Shown: piece by piece, positions 42,273 through 50,608 of the stretch | Numbering within the stretch: position 1 is the first letter of the stretch | Layout: the number at the start of each line of letters is the position of its first letter | Assembly (NCBI GenBank): GCA_943369755.1 | Contig: CALROG020000009.1 | Span: forward strand, 1 to 64,000 | Direction: 5' to 3' | Origin: CALROG01 sp943369755 | GTDB taxonomy: Bacteria > Pseudomonadota > Gammaproteobacteria > Burkholderiales > Burkholderiaceae_C | DNA length: 64,000 bases | Made by a program: the position numbers and the translations under genes | Notes under the pieces: generated by a model | The model's database searches: none | The model's input: only the letters and a program-made list of their open reading frames with translations | Told to the model about the DNA's origin: nothing

Positions 42273-43220
42273 GTGAAGCCCACCGTTGTCAGTGCCGACG
42301 TCCTGTTTGAGGACCACCGAGCGCAGCTTCGCTGGGAATGGATTGCCGGCCTGGGCGCGTCTGAGCGGCGCTTTGACGAAGTCGCCGTCCGCGCAGCACG
42401 CTCAGGTGCCGACCTGGTGGGTTACCTGAACTACATCCACCCTTACCGCGTGCAGATTCTGGGCGAGCGGGAGATCGCTTACCTGATCAACGCCACGCCT
42501 GAGGACTGCGCGCGCCGCATCTCGCGCATTGTGACGCTGGAGCCGCCGGTGCTGATCCTGGCCGACGCCCAGCAGGCACCCGATGCTTTGATTTCGATGT
42601 GCGAGCGAGCGCAGATCCCGATGTTCGCCACGCACGAGTCGTCCGCGTTCGTGATTGACGTGTTGCGGGCCTATTTGTCCAAACATTTTGCCGAACGCAC
42701 CTCCATGCATGGTGTGTTCATGGACATTCTGGGTGTCGGCGTGCTGATTACAGGCGAGTCAGGGCTGGGGAAAAGCGAGCTGGGGCTGGAACTCATTTCG
42801 CGCGGCAACGGCCTGGTGGCTGATGACGCGGTCGACCTGTACCGCATCAATCAGACCACGATTGAAGGCCGCTGCCCTGAGCTGCTGCGCAACCTGCTGG
42901 AGGTGCGCGGCATTGGCCTGCTGGACATCCGGGCGATTTTTGGCGAGACGGCGGTTCGACGCAAGATGCGACTGCATTTGATCGTGCATCTGGTGCGCCG
43001 CGAGACCCTGGAAAACGAGTACGAACGAATGCCCTACGAGCCACTCACCCAGGACGTGCTGGGCATTCCGGTGCGCAAGGCGGTGATCCAGGTGGTGGCG
43101 GGGCGCAACATTGCGGTGCTGGTTGAAGCGGCAGTGCGCAATACCATTTTGCAGTTGCGCGGCGTAGATACATACCGGGATTTCGTCGAGCGGCACCGCA
43201 AAGCGATGCAGAGCGAGTAG
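42273..43220 (+). CDS. hprK: HPr kinase/phosphorylase
   Basis: This 315-residue bifunctional kinase/phosphorylase of the Ser-HPr type has an N-terminal MurF-like domain, Walker A GESGLGKSELGLELI, VADDAVDLYRI and the HprK signature EVRGIGLLDIRAIFGETAV. The GTG at 42273 begins the conserved VKPTVVSADVLFE. The 100 bp before it (42173-42272) are unusually G/C-rich, with GGGGCGGCCCGGCGGCGCCC, possibly another repeat remnant. Confidence 0.94.
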   Translation: MKPTVVSADVLFEDHRAQLRWEWIAGLGASERRFDEVAVRAARSGADLVGYLNYIHPYRVQILGEREIAYLINATPEDCARRISRIVTLEPPVLILADAQQAPDALISMCERAQIPMFATHESSAFVIDVLRAYLSKHFAERTSMHGVFMDILGVGVLITGESGLGKSELGLELISRGNGLVADDAVDLYRINQTTIEGRCPELLRNLLEVRGIGLLDIRAIFGETAVRRKMRLHLIVHLVRRETLENEYERMPYEPLTQDVLGIPVRKAVIQVVAGRNIAVLVEAAVRNTILQLRGVDTYRDFVERHRKAMQSE

Positions 43221-43263
43221 TACCTGCCAGGAGTCGGCGGCGCTTCCTGGAACCAGCCGCGCG

Positions 43264-43683
43264 TTAGCGTGCTGCTGAACAGTTGCCGCACAGACCGTAC
43301 AGCGACATGGCATGGTCTTGCAGAATCCAGCCCTTGGCTTTGGACACCAGTTGCTGGCGCTGCTCGATCTCGGCGTCGTAGAACTCCTCTACCCGCCCGC
43401 ATGCAGTGCAGACCAGGTGGTCGTGGTGCTGGCCTTCATTGAGCTCATACACCGCCTTGCCGCTTTCAAAGTGGCGCCGGCTCAGGATGCCGGCCTGCTC
43501 GAACTGCGTCAACACACGGTACACCGTGGCCAGCCCGACGTCTGAGCGCTCGTCAAGCAGTACCCGGAAAACGTCTTCCGCCGTCATGTGCCGCTGCGCA
43601 CCTTTTTGGAAAACATCCAGGATTTTCAGCCGCGGCAGGGTGGCTTTGAGCCCGGTACTTTTGAGTTCGTCAATGTTGGACAT
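43264..43683 (-). CDS. fur: Ferric uptake regulator
   Basis: This 139-residue Fur protein starts MSNIDELKSTGLKATLPRLKIL and has the winged helix GLATVYRVLTQFEQAGIL. Metal sites are in ELNEGQHHDHLVC and the CxxC pairs CTACGRVEEF and YGLCGNCSA. It represses iron uptake genes with Fe2+. It diverges from bamE; this pairing is common in betaproteobacteria. Confidence 0.96.
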   Translation of the reverse strand: MSNIDELKSTGLKATLPRLKILDVFQKGAQRHMTAEDVFRVLLDERSDVGLATVYRVLTQFEQAGILSRRHFESGKAVYELNEGQHHDHLVCTACGRVEEFYDAEIEQRQQLVSKAKGWILQDHAMSLYGLCGNCSAAR

Positions 43684-43768
43684 GGCGCTTGTTCCGGCAG
43701 CGGGTGGCGGTCTGACGGTGGGGGCCGAGCCGCTACAATGGGCCGATCATATCGCTACCCTTAGAGCC

Positions 43769-44323
43769 ATGCCTGCACTCCCTTATCGCAAAACCTGCCT
43801 GGGCATCGTCACCTTGGCCTGCGCAGCGCTGACGGGTTGTGGCAGTTTTGACAGCCTGACGCGCAACTTCGCCGGCGGCTTTGCACCCTACAAGGTTGAG
43901 GTGGTGCAGGGCAACTTCGTATCCAAGGAACAGGTAGAGGCGCTCAAGCCCGGCATGACGCGTTTGCAGGTGCGCGACATCCTCGGTACGCCGCTGCTGA
44001 CCAGCGTGTTCCATGCAGACCGCTGGGAGTATGTTTTCACCCTCAAGCGCCAGGGCCTGGCGCCCCAGGCACGCAAGCTTGCGGTGTTTTTCAAGGGCGA
44101 CGCCCTGGAGCGCTTCGAGGGTGACCCGATGCTCAGCGAGGCCGAATTCGTGGCTCAGCTGGACAAGCGTGGCAAGGGCGGCAAAGTGCCGGTGCTTGAA
44201 GCCTCGGAAGAAAGCCTCAAGCCGTATGCGGCCACCCCCGGCACGGCAGCCGTTGCCGCAGGCGCTGGCAGTACCGCCCCACTGCCCGCGAACTATCCGC
44301 CGCTGGAACCCACTTCGCGCTGA
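43769..44323 (+). CDS. bamE: Outer membrane assembly lipoprotein BamE
   Basis: This 184-residue lipoprotein has a signal with lipobox LTGCG near residue 24 and the SmpA/OmlA core QGNFVSKEQVEALKPGMTRLQVRDILGTPLL. It is a member of the BAM complex that inserts outer-membrane beta-barrels. A Pro/Ala-rich tail extends it beyond the E. coli length. TACAAT near 43734 may be the -10 element. dapB starts 7 bp after its stop. Confidence 0.94.
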   Translation: MPALPYRKTCLGIVTLACAALTGCGSFDSLTRNFAGGFAPYKVEVVQGNFVSKEQVEALKPGMTRLQVRDILGTPLLTSVFHADRWEYVFTLKRQGLAPQARKLAVFFKGDALERFEGDPMLSEAEFVAQLDKRGKGGKVPVLEASEESLKPYAATPGTAAVAAGAGSTAPLPANYPPLEPTSR

Positions 44324-44330
44324 CCGGTTT

Positions 44331-45137
44331 ATGGACAAGCACCGGGTCGCCGTCGCGGGAGCCTCGGGCCGCATGGGCCAGATGCTGATCGAGGCAATCC
44401 ACGCCTCGCAAGACTGCGCACTGGCGGGCGCACTGGACATTCCCACAAGCCCGGCGCTGGGTTTGGACGCCTGCGCGTTTCTGGGCCACACCAGCGGGGT
44501 GGCCGTCACGGCCGACCTGCGCAGTGGCTTGCAAAACGCCCAAGTGCTGATCGACTTCACCCGGCCCGAAGGCACCCTGGCCCATTTGCGCCAGTGCCGG
44601 GAACTGGGTGTAAACGCGGTGATTGGCACCACCGGCTTTTCTGATCTGCAAAAGGCCGAAATTGTCGAGGCCGCGAAGCACATCGCCATCATGATGGCCC
44701 CCAACATGAGCGTGGGCGTCAACGTCACGCTCAAGCTGCTGGAAATGGCCGCCAAGGCACTCAACACTGGCTACGACATTGAAATTATCGAAGCGCACCA
44801 CCGCCACAAGGTAGATGCGCCTTCCGGCACGGCGCTCAAGATGGGCGAAGTCATCGCCAGCGCGCTGGGCCGCGAGCTCAAGGACTGCGCGGTCTACGCG
44901 CGCCAGGGCGTCACGGGCGAGCGCGACCCGTCAAGCATTGGCTTTGCCACCATCCGCGGCGGCGACATTGTGGGCGACCACACCGTGCTGTTTGCCGGCA
45001 CCGGCGAGCGCATCGAGATCAGCCACAAGTCGGCCAGCCGAAGCACCTACGCCCAGGGCAGCCTGCGCGCGGTGCGGTTTCTTGCCGGTCGGCGTAGCGG
45101 CTTGTTCGACATGTTCGACGTTCTCGGTCTGCGTTGA
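44331..45137 (+). CDS. dapB: 4-hydroxy-tetrahydrodipicolinate reductase
   Basis: This 268-residue enzyme of lysine and diaminopimelate synthesis has the NAD(P)H motif VAVAGASGRMGQML and the active-site EAHHRHKVDAPSGTALKMGE. It has GERDPSSIGFATIRGGDIVGDH, and MFDVLGLR at the end. The length is normal. Confidence 0.97.
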   Translation: MDKHRVAVAGASGRMGQMLIEAIHASQDCALAGALDIPTSPALGLDACAFLGHTSGVAVTADLRSGLQNAQVLIDFTRPEGTLAHLRQCRELGVNAVIGTTGFSDLQKAEIVEAAKHIAIMMAPNMSVGVNVTLKLLEMAAKALNTGYDIEIIEAHHRHKVDAPSGTALKMGEVIASALGRELKDCAVYARQGVTGERDPSSIGFATIRGGDIVGDHTVLFAGTGERIEISHKSASRSTYAQGSLRAVRFLAGRRSGLFDMFDVLGLR

Positions 45138-45147
45138 GCGAAGGCAT

Positions 45148-45825
45148 ATGAACATTCAGGATCTTTTCTTCCAGGGCGACGCCGTGACCCGGCTAGTGGC
45201 GTTGTTGCTGCTCGCCATGTCGGTGGCTAGCTGGGTGGTGATTGTCTGGAAAGCCTGGCTGCTGCAGCGCGCGGGCAAGGATGTGGCGCGCGGCACGGCT
45301 GCGTTCTGGCAGGCGCCCACGCTGGCCGAGGCACAGCAACGGGTGGCGGCCTTTGACCGCGAGTCCTTGCTGATGCCGTTGGTCGTGGCCGCGCAAACTG
45401 AAGCCACCGGCACGCTGGCCGGCGCAGGCGACAAGGCACAGCAGCTCACTCGTTTGCTGCGTGATGCGCTGCACAAGGTGCTGGACAAACTTCAGTTTGG
45501 CCAGGTGCTGCTGGCTACTGTGGGCTCCACCGCGCCCTTCGTCGGGTTGCTGGGCACCGTGTGGGGCATCTTCCATGCGTTGACCAGCATCACCGGTGCG
45601 GGCCAGATCAGCATCGACAAGATTTCCGGCCCGGTTGGTGAGGCGCTGATCATGACGGCCGCCGGGCTTGCGGTGGCCATTCCGGCGGTGCTGGCCTACA
45701 ACGTTTACGGCCGCCTGATTGGCCGCATCGAAGCCGATCTGGAAGGTTTTGCGCGTGACCTGCGTGAGTTATTGGCACACCCCCGCGAAGCCGTTTCTGC
45801 GGTGGCTGCTGGCGCAGAGCACTGA
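45148..45825 (+). CDS. exbB: ExbB/TolQ-type proton channel protein
   Basis: This 225-residue protein has three membrane helices (ALLLLAMSVASWVVIVWKAW; LATVGSTAPFVGLLGTVWGIF; GEALIMTAAGLAVAIPAVLAYN). It is distinct from the longer ExbB at 31414. AAGG lies 4 bp before the ATG. It forms a motor with the next gene; no tolA/tolB or tonB is adjacent, so ExbB rather than TolQ is preferred. Confidence 0.9.
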   Translation: MNIQDLFFQGDAVTRLVALLLLAMSVASWVVIVWKAWLLQRAGKDVARGTAAFWQAPTLAEAQQRVAAFDRESLLMPLVVAAQTEATGTLAGAGDKAQQLTRLLRDALHKVLDKLQFGQVLLATVGSTAPFVGLLGTVWGIFHALTSITGAGQISIDKISGPVGEALIMTAAGLAVAIPAVLAYNVYGRLIGRIEADLEGFARDLRELLAHPREAVSAVAAGAEH

Positions 45826-45826
45826 C

Positions 45827-46261
45827 ATGGCCTTCGGCAGGCTTGAGCGTACCCCGGGCCACCGGCCCATGAGCGAGATCAACGTCACGCCGCTGGTCGA
45901 CGTGATGCTGGTGCTGGTAGTCATCTTCATCATCACCGCGCCGTTGCTGTCCAGCTCAATCCGGCTGGACTTGCCCAAGTCTGACGCAGCCACGGCCAGC
46001 CAGGCGCCGAGTTTCGTGACCCTTGTGGTTGATGTTTCTGGCCAGGTGCTGCTGGATGACAAGCCGATAGCGCTTGATGCCCTGGCCGAAAGCCTGAAGC
46101 TGGCGGCCAGCCGCAACCCGGATACCGAAGTGCAATTGCGTGCAGACCAAGCCGTGCCCTATGGCAAGGTGGTCGAAGTCATGGGTGTTGCGCAGAAGGC
46201 CGGACTCAACCGCATTGGTTTCGTGGCGCAGACCCCGGCCACGGCACCGGTTTCACGCTGA
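45827..46261 (+). CDS. exbD: ExbD/TolR-type protein
   Basis: This 144-residue protein has the membrane helix with Asp in INVTPLVDVMLVLVVIFIIT and a periplasmic domain (EVQLRADQAVPYGKVVEVMG). It starts 1 bp after the exbB stop. It lies directly upstream of leuS, an order conserved in this family. Confidence 0.9.
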   Translation: MAFGRLERTPGHRPMSEINVTPLVDVMLVLVVIFIITAPLLSSSIRLDLPKSDAATASQAPSFVTLVVDVSGQVLLDDKPIALDALAESLKLAASRNPDTEVQLRADQAVPYGKVVEVMGVAQKAGLNRIGFVAQTPATAPVSR

Positions 46262-46332
46262 CGCTGCCCCAGCGCCTAAAATCGCCCGACTGCGGCTCAC
46301 AGGGCCGCGCCCTTTTTGCGACCAGCCCATTC

Positions 46333-48975
46333 ATGCAAGAAAAGTACAACCCCACCGAGGTGGAACGCGCCGCGCAAGTCCACTGGACCTCCCGCGAGGC
46401 CTACCGCGTGACCGAAGACGCGGGCAAGAAGAAGTTCTATGCCTGCTCCATGCTGCCCTACCCCAGCGGCAAGCTGCACATGGGCCACGTGCGCAACTAC
46501 ACCATCAACGACATGCTGGCGCGCCACCTGCGCATGAAGGGCTACAACGTGCTCATGCCCATGGGCTGGGACGCGTTTGGCTTGCCGGCCGAGAATGCCG
46601 CGCTCAAGAACGGGGTGCCACCGGCGAAGTGGACCTACGAAAACATCGCTTACATGAAGAAGCAGATGCAGGCCATGGGGCTGGCCATTGACTGGAGCCG
46701 CGAGGTCGCCACCTGTGACCCGAGCTACTACAAATGGAACCAGTGGCTGTTTTTGAAAATGCTGGAAAAAGGCATTGCCTACCGCAAGACCCAGGTGGTG
46801 AACTGGGACCCGGTTGACCAGACCGTGCTGGCCAACGAGCAAGTGATTGACGGCAAGGGCTGGCGCACCGGTGCGGTGGTCGAGAAGCGCGAGATTCCTG
46901 GCTACTACCTCAAGATCACCGACTACGCCGAAGAACTGTTGGACCATGTCAGCACGCAGCTGCCCGGCTGGCCTGAGCGGGTGAAGTTGATGCAGGAAAA
47001 CTGGATCGGCAAGAGCGAAGGGGTGCGCTTTGCGTTCCGGCACAGCATTCATGACAACACGGGCGCGTTGATCGGCGACGGCAAGATGCATGTCTTCACC
47101 ACGCGCGCCGACACCATCATGGGTGTGACCTTTTGCGCGGTGGCACCAGAGCACCCGCTGGCCGCGCACGCCGCGCAGTCCAACCCTGCGCTGGCGGCCT
47201 TTATTGAAGACTGCAAACGCGGCGGCACGACCGAGGCAGAGTTGGCTTTGCGCGAAAAGGTGGGCATGCCCACCGGCATTCATGTTGTCCACCCGTTGAC
47301 ACAGTTGCCGGTGCAGGTCTGGGTCGGCAATTATGTGCTGATGAGCTACGGCGACGGTGCAGTGATGGGCGTGCCCGGCCACGACGAGCGCGACTTCGAA
47401 TTCGCCAAGAAGTACGGCATTGACATCCTGCAGGTGGTGCATGTGGATGGTGAAGCCTACGACTACGACCGCTGGCAAGAGTGGTACGCCGACAAACAGC
47501 GCGGCGTGACCATCAACTCCGACATTTACAGTGGCTTTGGCTTCAAGGACGCCGTGAACGCCGTGGCCCACGCGCTGGAACAGCTGGGCCTGGGCGAAAA
47601 AAAGACCACCTGGCGTCTGCGTGACTGGGGTGTCAGCCGCCAGCGCTACTGGGGTACGCCGATCCCCATCATTCATTGCGCGCAGCACGGCGCAGTGCCG
47701 GTGCCTGAAAAAGACCTGCCCGTGGTGCTGCCGCAAGACTGTGTGCCCGACGGTTCCGGCAACCCCCTGGTCAAGCATGAAGGGTTTCACGCGGGTGTGA
47801 TTTGCCCGGTATGCGGCAAGCCCGGGCGCCGCGAGACCGACACCATGGACACCTTCGTGGACAGTTCGTGGTACTTCATGCGCTACTGCGATCCAAAGAA
47901 TGAGCAGGCCATGGTGGCCGAGGGTGCCAACTACTGGATGCCGATGGACCAGTACATCGGCGGCATTGAGCATGCGATCCTGCACCTGCTGTACGCACGC
48001 TTCTGGACCAAGGTAATGCGCGACCTGGATTTGGTGAAGGTGAATGAGCCGTTCACCAAACTGTTGACGCAGGGCATGGTGCTGAACCACATCTATTCGC
48101 GCAAGGGCGCCAAAGGCGGTGTCGAGTACTTCTGGCCCAGCGATGTGCAAGACATCCATGACGAGCATGGCAAGGTGACAGGTGCCAAGCTCAAGAGCGA
48201 TGGCTCGGCAGTGAACTACGAAGGCGTGGGCACCATGAGCAAGAGCAAGAACAACGGCGTGGACCCGCAGGAGCTGATCAACAAGTACGGCGCCGACACC
48301 GCACGCCTGTACACCATGTTCACCGCACCGCCTGAGGCCACGCTGGAATGGAACGACGCGGCGGTGGAGGGCAGCTATCGCTTTTTGCGGCGCGTATGGA
48401 ATTTTGGCGCCAAGCTTGCTATGGAAAATATAGCGGCTCACGCATATTCTGCGCGGGCTACAGTGGTTTTTGGCAAAGAATCCAAGGCGTTGCGGCTGGA
48501 GCTGCACACGGTGCTCAAGCAGATTGACTACGACTACCAGCGCATGCAATACAACACCGTGGTGTCGGGCACCATGAAGCTGCTCAATGCGCTTGAAGGC
48601 TTCAAGGCCCACGGTGCTGACGGTGTTGCCGCTGTGCGCGAAGGCTTTGGCATCTTGCTGCGCACCCTGTACCCGGCGACGCCGCACATTGCCCATGAAC
48701 TCTGGCAGGCCCTGGGCTATGCCGCGCAGCACGGCGACTTGCTTGACGCGCCCTGGCCCACGGTTGATGAGGCGGCGCTCAAGCAGGACGAGATCGAGCT
48801 CATGCTGCAGGTCAATGGCAAGCTGCGCGGCTCGATCCATGTGCCCGCGGCGGCCGACCGCGCGCTGATCGAGCAGATTGCGCTGGCCAGTGAGGCCTTT
48901 CTCAAGCAAGCCGAGGGTGCCGCACCGAAGAAGGTGGTGGTGGTGCCTGGGCGTCTGGTGAATGTGGTGATTTGA
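46333..48975 (+). CDS. leuS: Leucyl-tRNA synthetase, with an in-frame repeat A copy
   Basis: This 880-residue class I synthetase has the HIGH box as LHMGHVRNYTINDM, the CP1 editing domain (VFTTRADTIMGVTF, GVPGHDERDFEF), and the KMSKS box as TMSKSKNNGVDP. C-terminal QVNGKLRGSIHVP is typical. Residues about 696-714 (AMENIAAHAYSARATVVFG) are encoded by repeat A copy 5, in a loop between the catalytic core and the anticodon-binding helices. That region varies in length between species. Confidence 0.97.
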   Translation: MQEKYNPTEVERAAQVHWTSREAYRVTEDAGKKKFYACSMLPYPSGKLHMGHVRNYTINDMLARHLRMKGYNVLMPMGWDAFGLPAENAALKNGVPPAKWTYENIAYMKKQMQAMGLAIDWSREVATCDPSYYKWNQWLFLKMLEKGIAYRKTQVVNWDPVDQTVLANEQVIDGKGWRTGAVVEKREIPGYYLKITDYAEELLDHVSTQLPGWPERVKLMQENWIGKSEGVRFAFRHSIHDNTGALIGDGKMHVFTTRADTIMGVTFCAVAPEHPLAAHAAQSNPALAAFIEDCKRGGTTEAELALREKVGMPTGIHVVHPLTQLPVQVWVGNYVLMSYGDGAVMGVPGHDERDFEFAKKYGIDILQVVHVDGEAYDYDRWQEWYADKQRGVTINSDIYSGFGFKDAVNAVAHALEQLGLGEKKTTWRLRDWGVSRQRYWGTPIPIIHCAQHGAVPVPEKDLPVVLPQDCVPDGSGNPLVKHEGFHAGVICPVCGKPGRRETDTMDTFVDSSWYFMRYCDPKNEQAMVAEGANYWMPMDQYIGGIEHAILHLLYARFWTKVMRDLDLVKVNEPFTKLLTQGMVLNHIYSRKGAKGGVEYFWPSDVQDIHDEHGKVTGAKLKSDGSAVNYEGVGTMSKSKNNGVDPQELINKYGADTARLYTMFTAPPEATLEWNDAAVEGSYRFLRRVWNFGAKLAMENIAAHAYSARATVVFGKESKALRLELHTVLKQIDYDYQRMQYNTVVSGTMKLLNALEGFKAHGADGVAAVREGFGILLRTLYPATPHIAHELWQALGYAAQHGDLLDAPWPTVDEAALKQDEIELMLQVNGKLRGSIHVPAAADRALIEQIALASEAFLKQAEGAAPKKVVVVPGRLVNVVI
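48418..48472 (+). repeat. Repeat A, copy 5 (inside leuS)
   Basis: GCTATGGAAAATATAGCGGCT then CACGCATATTCTGCGCGGGC, TACAG and GGTTTTTG. It matches the intergenic copies over its full length and is read in frame as part of LeuS. Confidence 0.85.
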
Positions 48976-49476
48976 ATGCAGACAAACCGCCGCACTCTTT
49001 TGATGGCCTTTGCCCCGCTGGCGCTTGCGTCTTGCGGATTTCAGCTGCGCCAGGCACCGGACTTTGCGTTCAAGAGCATTTTTGTCGCTGCGCCCGACAG
49101 CTCCACGCTGGGCAACGAACTCAAGCGCAGCATCGCATCGGGCGACAAGGTGCAGGTGCTGCCGGGCGCGCAGAGCGCCAGCGCCGAGGTGCTGCTCGAA
49201 GTGCTGCAGGAGCAACGCGAAAAGGTGGTGGTGGGCCTGAATGCCTCGGGCCAGGTGCGTGAGTTCCAGCTGCGCATCCGCTTCACCTTCAGGCTGCGTG
49301 GGCGTGACGGCAAGGAGCTGATAGCGCCAACCGAAATCTTGCAGCAGCGCGACATCAGTTTCAACGAGTCCGCGGTGCTGGCCAAAGAGGCGGAAGAGGC
49401 GCTGCTGTACCGCGACATGCAGACCGACATCGTGCAACAGTTGATGCGCCGTCTGGCGGCGGTGCGCAGCCTCTGA
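48976..49476 (+). CDS. lptE: LPS-assembly lipoprotein LptE
   Basis: This 166-residue lipoprotein has the lipobox LALASCGFQLR near residue 20 and the LptE core FQLRIRFTFRLRGRDGKELIAP and LQQRDISFNESAVLAKEAEE. It plugs the LptD barrel that inserts LPS. The ATG directly follows the leuS stop, as is usual for this gene pair. Confidence 0.94.
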   Translation: MQTNRRTLLMAFAPLALASCGFQLRQAPDFAFKSIFVAAPDSSTLGNELKRSIASGDKVQVLPGAQSASAEVLLEVLQEQREKVVVGLNASGQVREFQLRIRFTFRLRGRDGKELIAPTEILQQRDISFNESAVLAKEAEEALLYRDMQTDIVQQLMRRLAAVRSL

Positions 49477-49522
49477 GCAACGCGCGCTCTGGCGGCCTGA
49501 CCCGGCCCGCTAAACTTGCCGC

Positions 49523-50608
49523 ATGCAACTGGCTCCAGCGCAACTTCAAGCCCATCTTCAGCGTGGCCTGAAAAGCCTGTACACGCTGTACGGCGACGAG
49601 CCGCTGTTGATCCAGGAGGCGGCGGATGCCATTCGCGCCGCGGCACGAACCCAGGGCTATACCGAACGCACGGTGCACACCGTGGCGGGGGCCCATTTCG
49701 ACTGGAGCGAGGTGCTGGCCGCCGGTGGCAGCCTGAGCCTGTTCGCCGACAAGCAGATCGTGGAGCTGCGCATCCCCTCGGGCAAGCCCGGCAAAGAGGG
49801 CAGCCCGGCGATTCAGCGCCTGGCTGAAGCTGCGCAGGGCAATGACAGCACGCTCACCCTGGTGCTATTGCCCCGGCTGGACAAGATGACCAAAACCGGG
49901 GCCTGGTTCGGCGCGCTCGAAAGCTTCGGCGTGACCATTCAGGTCGAGCCCGTGCAGCGCAACGCATTGGCCCAGTGGATTGCCCAGCGGCTTTCGCAGC
50001 AAGGCCAGCGCGTGGCCGCCGGTGAAGAAGGCCAGCGCACCCTGCAATTCTTTGCCGACCGGGTCGAGGGCAACCTGCTGGCCGCGCACCAGGAGATCCA
50101 GAAGCTCGCGCTGCTGTACCCGCAGGGGGAGCTGAACTTTGAACAAGTGGAAAGCGCCGTGCTCAATGTGGCGCGCTATGACGTGTTCAAGCTGTCAGAA
50201 GCGGTGCTGGCGGGCCAGGCTGAGCGGGTACAACGCATGCTCGACGGCCTGCAGGCCGAAGGCGAGGCCGAGGTGCTGGTGCACTACACCCTGGCTGAAG
50301 ATATCCGCGCCCTGAAGCGTGTGAAAGACAGCATTGCCGCGGGTCGCCCGCTGCCCATGGCGCTGCGCGAGCAGCGCGTCTGGGGCGTGAAAGAGCGGCT
50401 GTTTGAACGGGTGCTGCCGCGCCTTACCCCGGTGGCGCTGGACAACCTGCTGCAGTCGGCACATCTGGTGGACGGCATCGTCAAAGGCCTGAAGGTGCCC
50501 GGCTGGCCGACCGACGGCTGGCAGGCACTGCACCGGTTGGCACTGGCTTTGTGCCGTGAATGCGCAGTACAGCAGCCAGCGCCCGCGCGTGCGAAAATCA
50601 CGGCATGA
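49523..50608 (+). CDS. holA: DNA polymerase III delta subunit
   Basis: This 361-residue clamp-loader subunit starts MQLAPAQLQAHLQRGLKSLYTLYGDEPLL. It has family stretches FFADRVEGNLLAAHQEIQKL and ARYDVFKLSEAVLAG. It opens the beta clamp. It follows lptE and overlaps the proA start by 4 bp. Confidence 0.95.
   Translation: MQLAPAQLQAHLQRGLKSLYTLYGDEPLLIQEAADAIRAAARTQGYTERTVHTVAGAHFDWSEVLAAGGSLSLFADKQIVELRIPSGKPGKEGSPAIQRLAEAAQGNDSTLTLVLLPRLDKMTKTGAWFGALESFGVTIQVEPVQRNALAQWIAQRLSQQGQRVAAGEEGQRTLQFFADRVEGNLLAAHQEIQKLALLYPQGELNFEQVESAVLNVARYDVFKLSEAVLAGQAERVQRMLDGLQAEGEAEVLVHYTLAEDIRALKRVKDSIAAGRPLPMALREQRVWGVKERLFERVLPRLTPVALDNLLQSAHLVDGIVKGLKVPGWPTDGWQALHRLALALCRECAVQQPAPARAKITA

Noticed and set aside
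46297..49437. Minus-strand open frame of 1046 codons opposite leuS and lptE
   Set aside because: It is His/Gln/Val-rich antisense of strongly conserved genes, with no recognisable domain.
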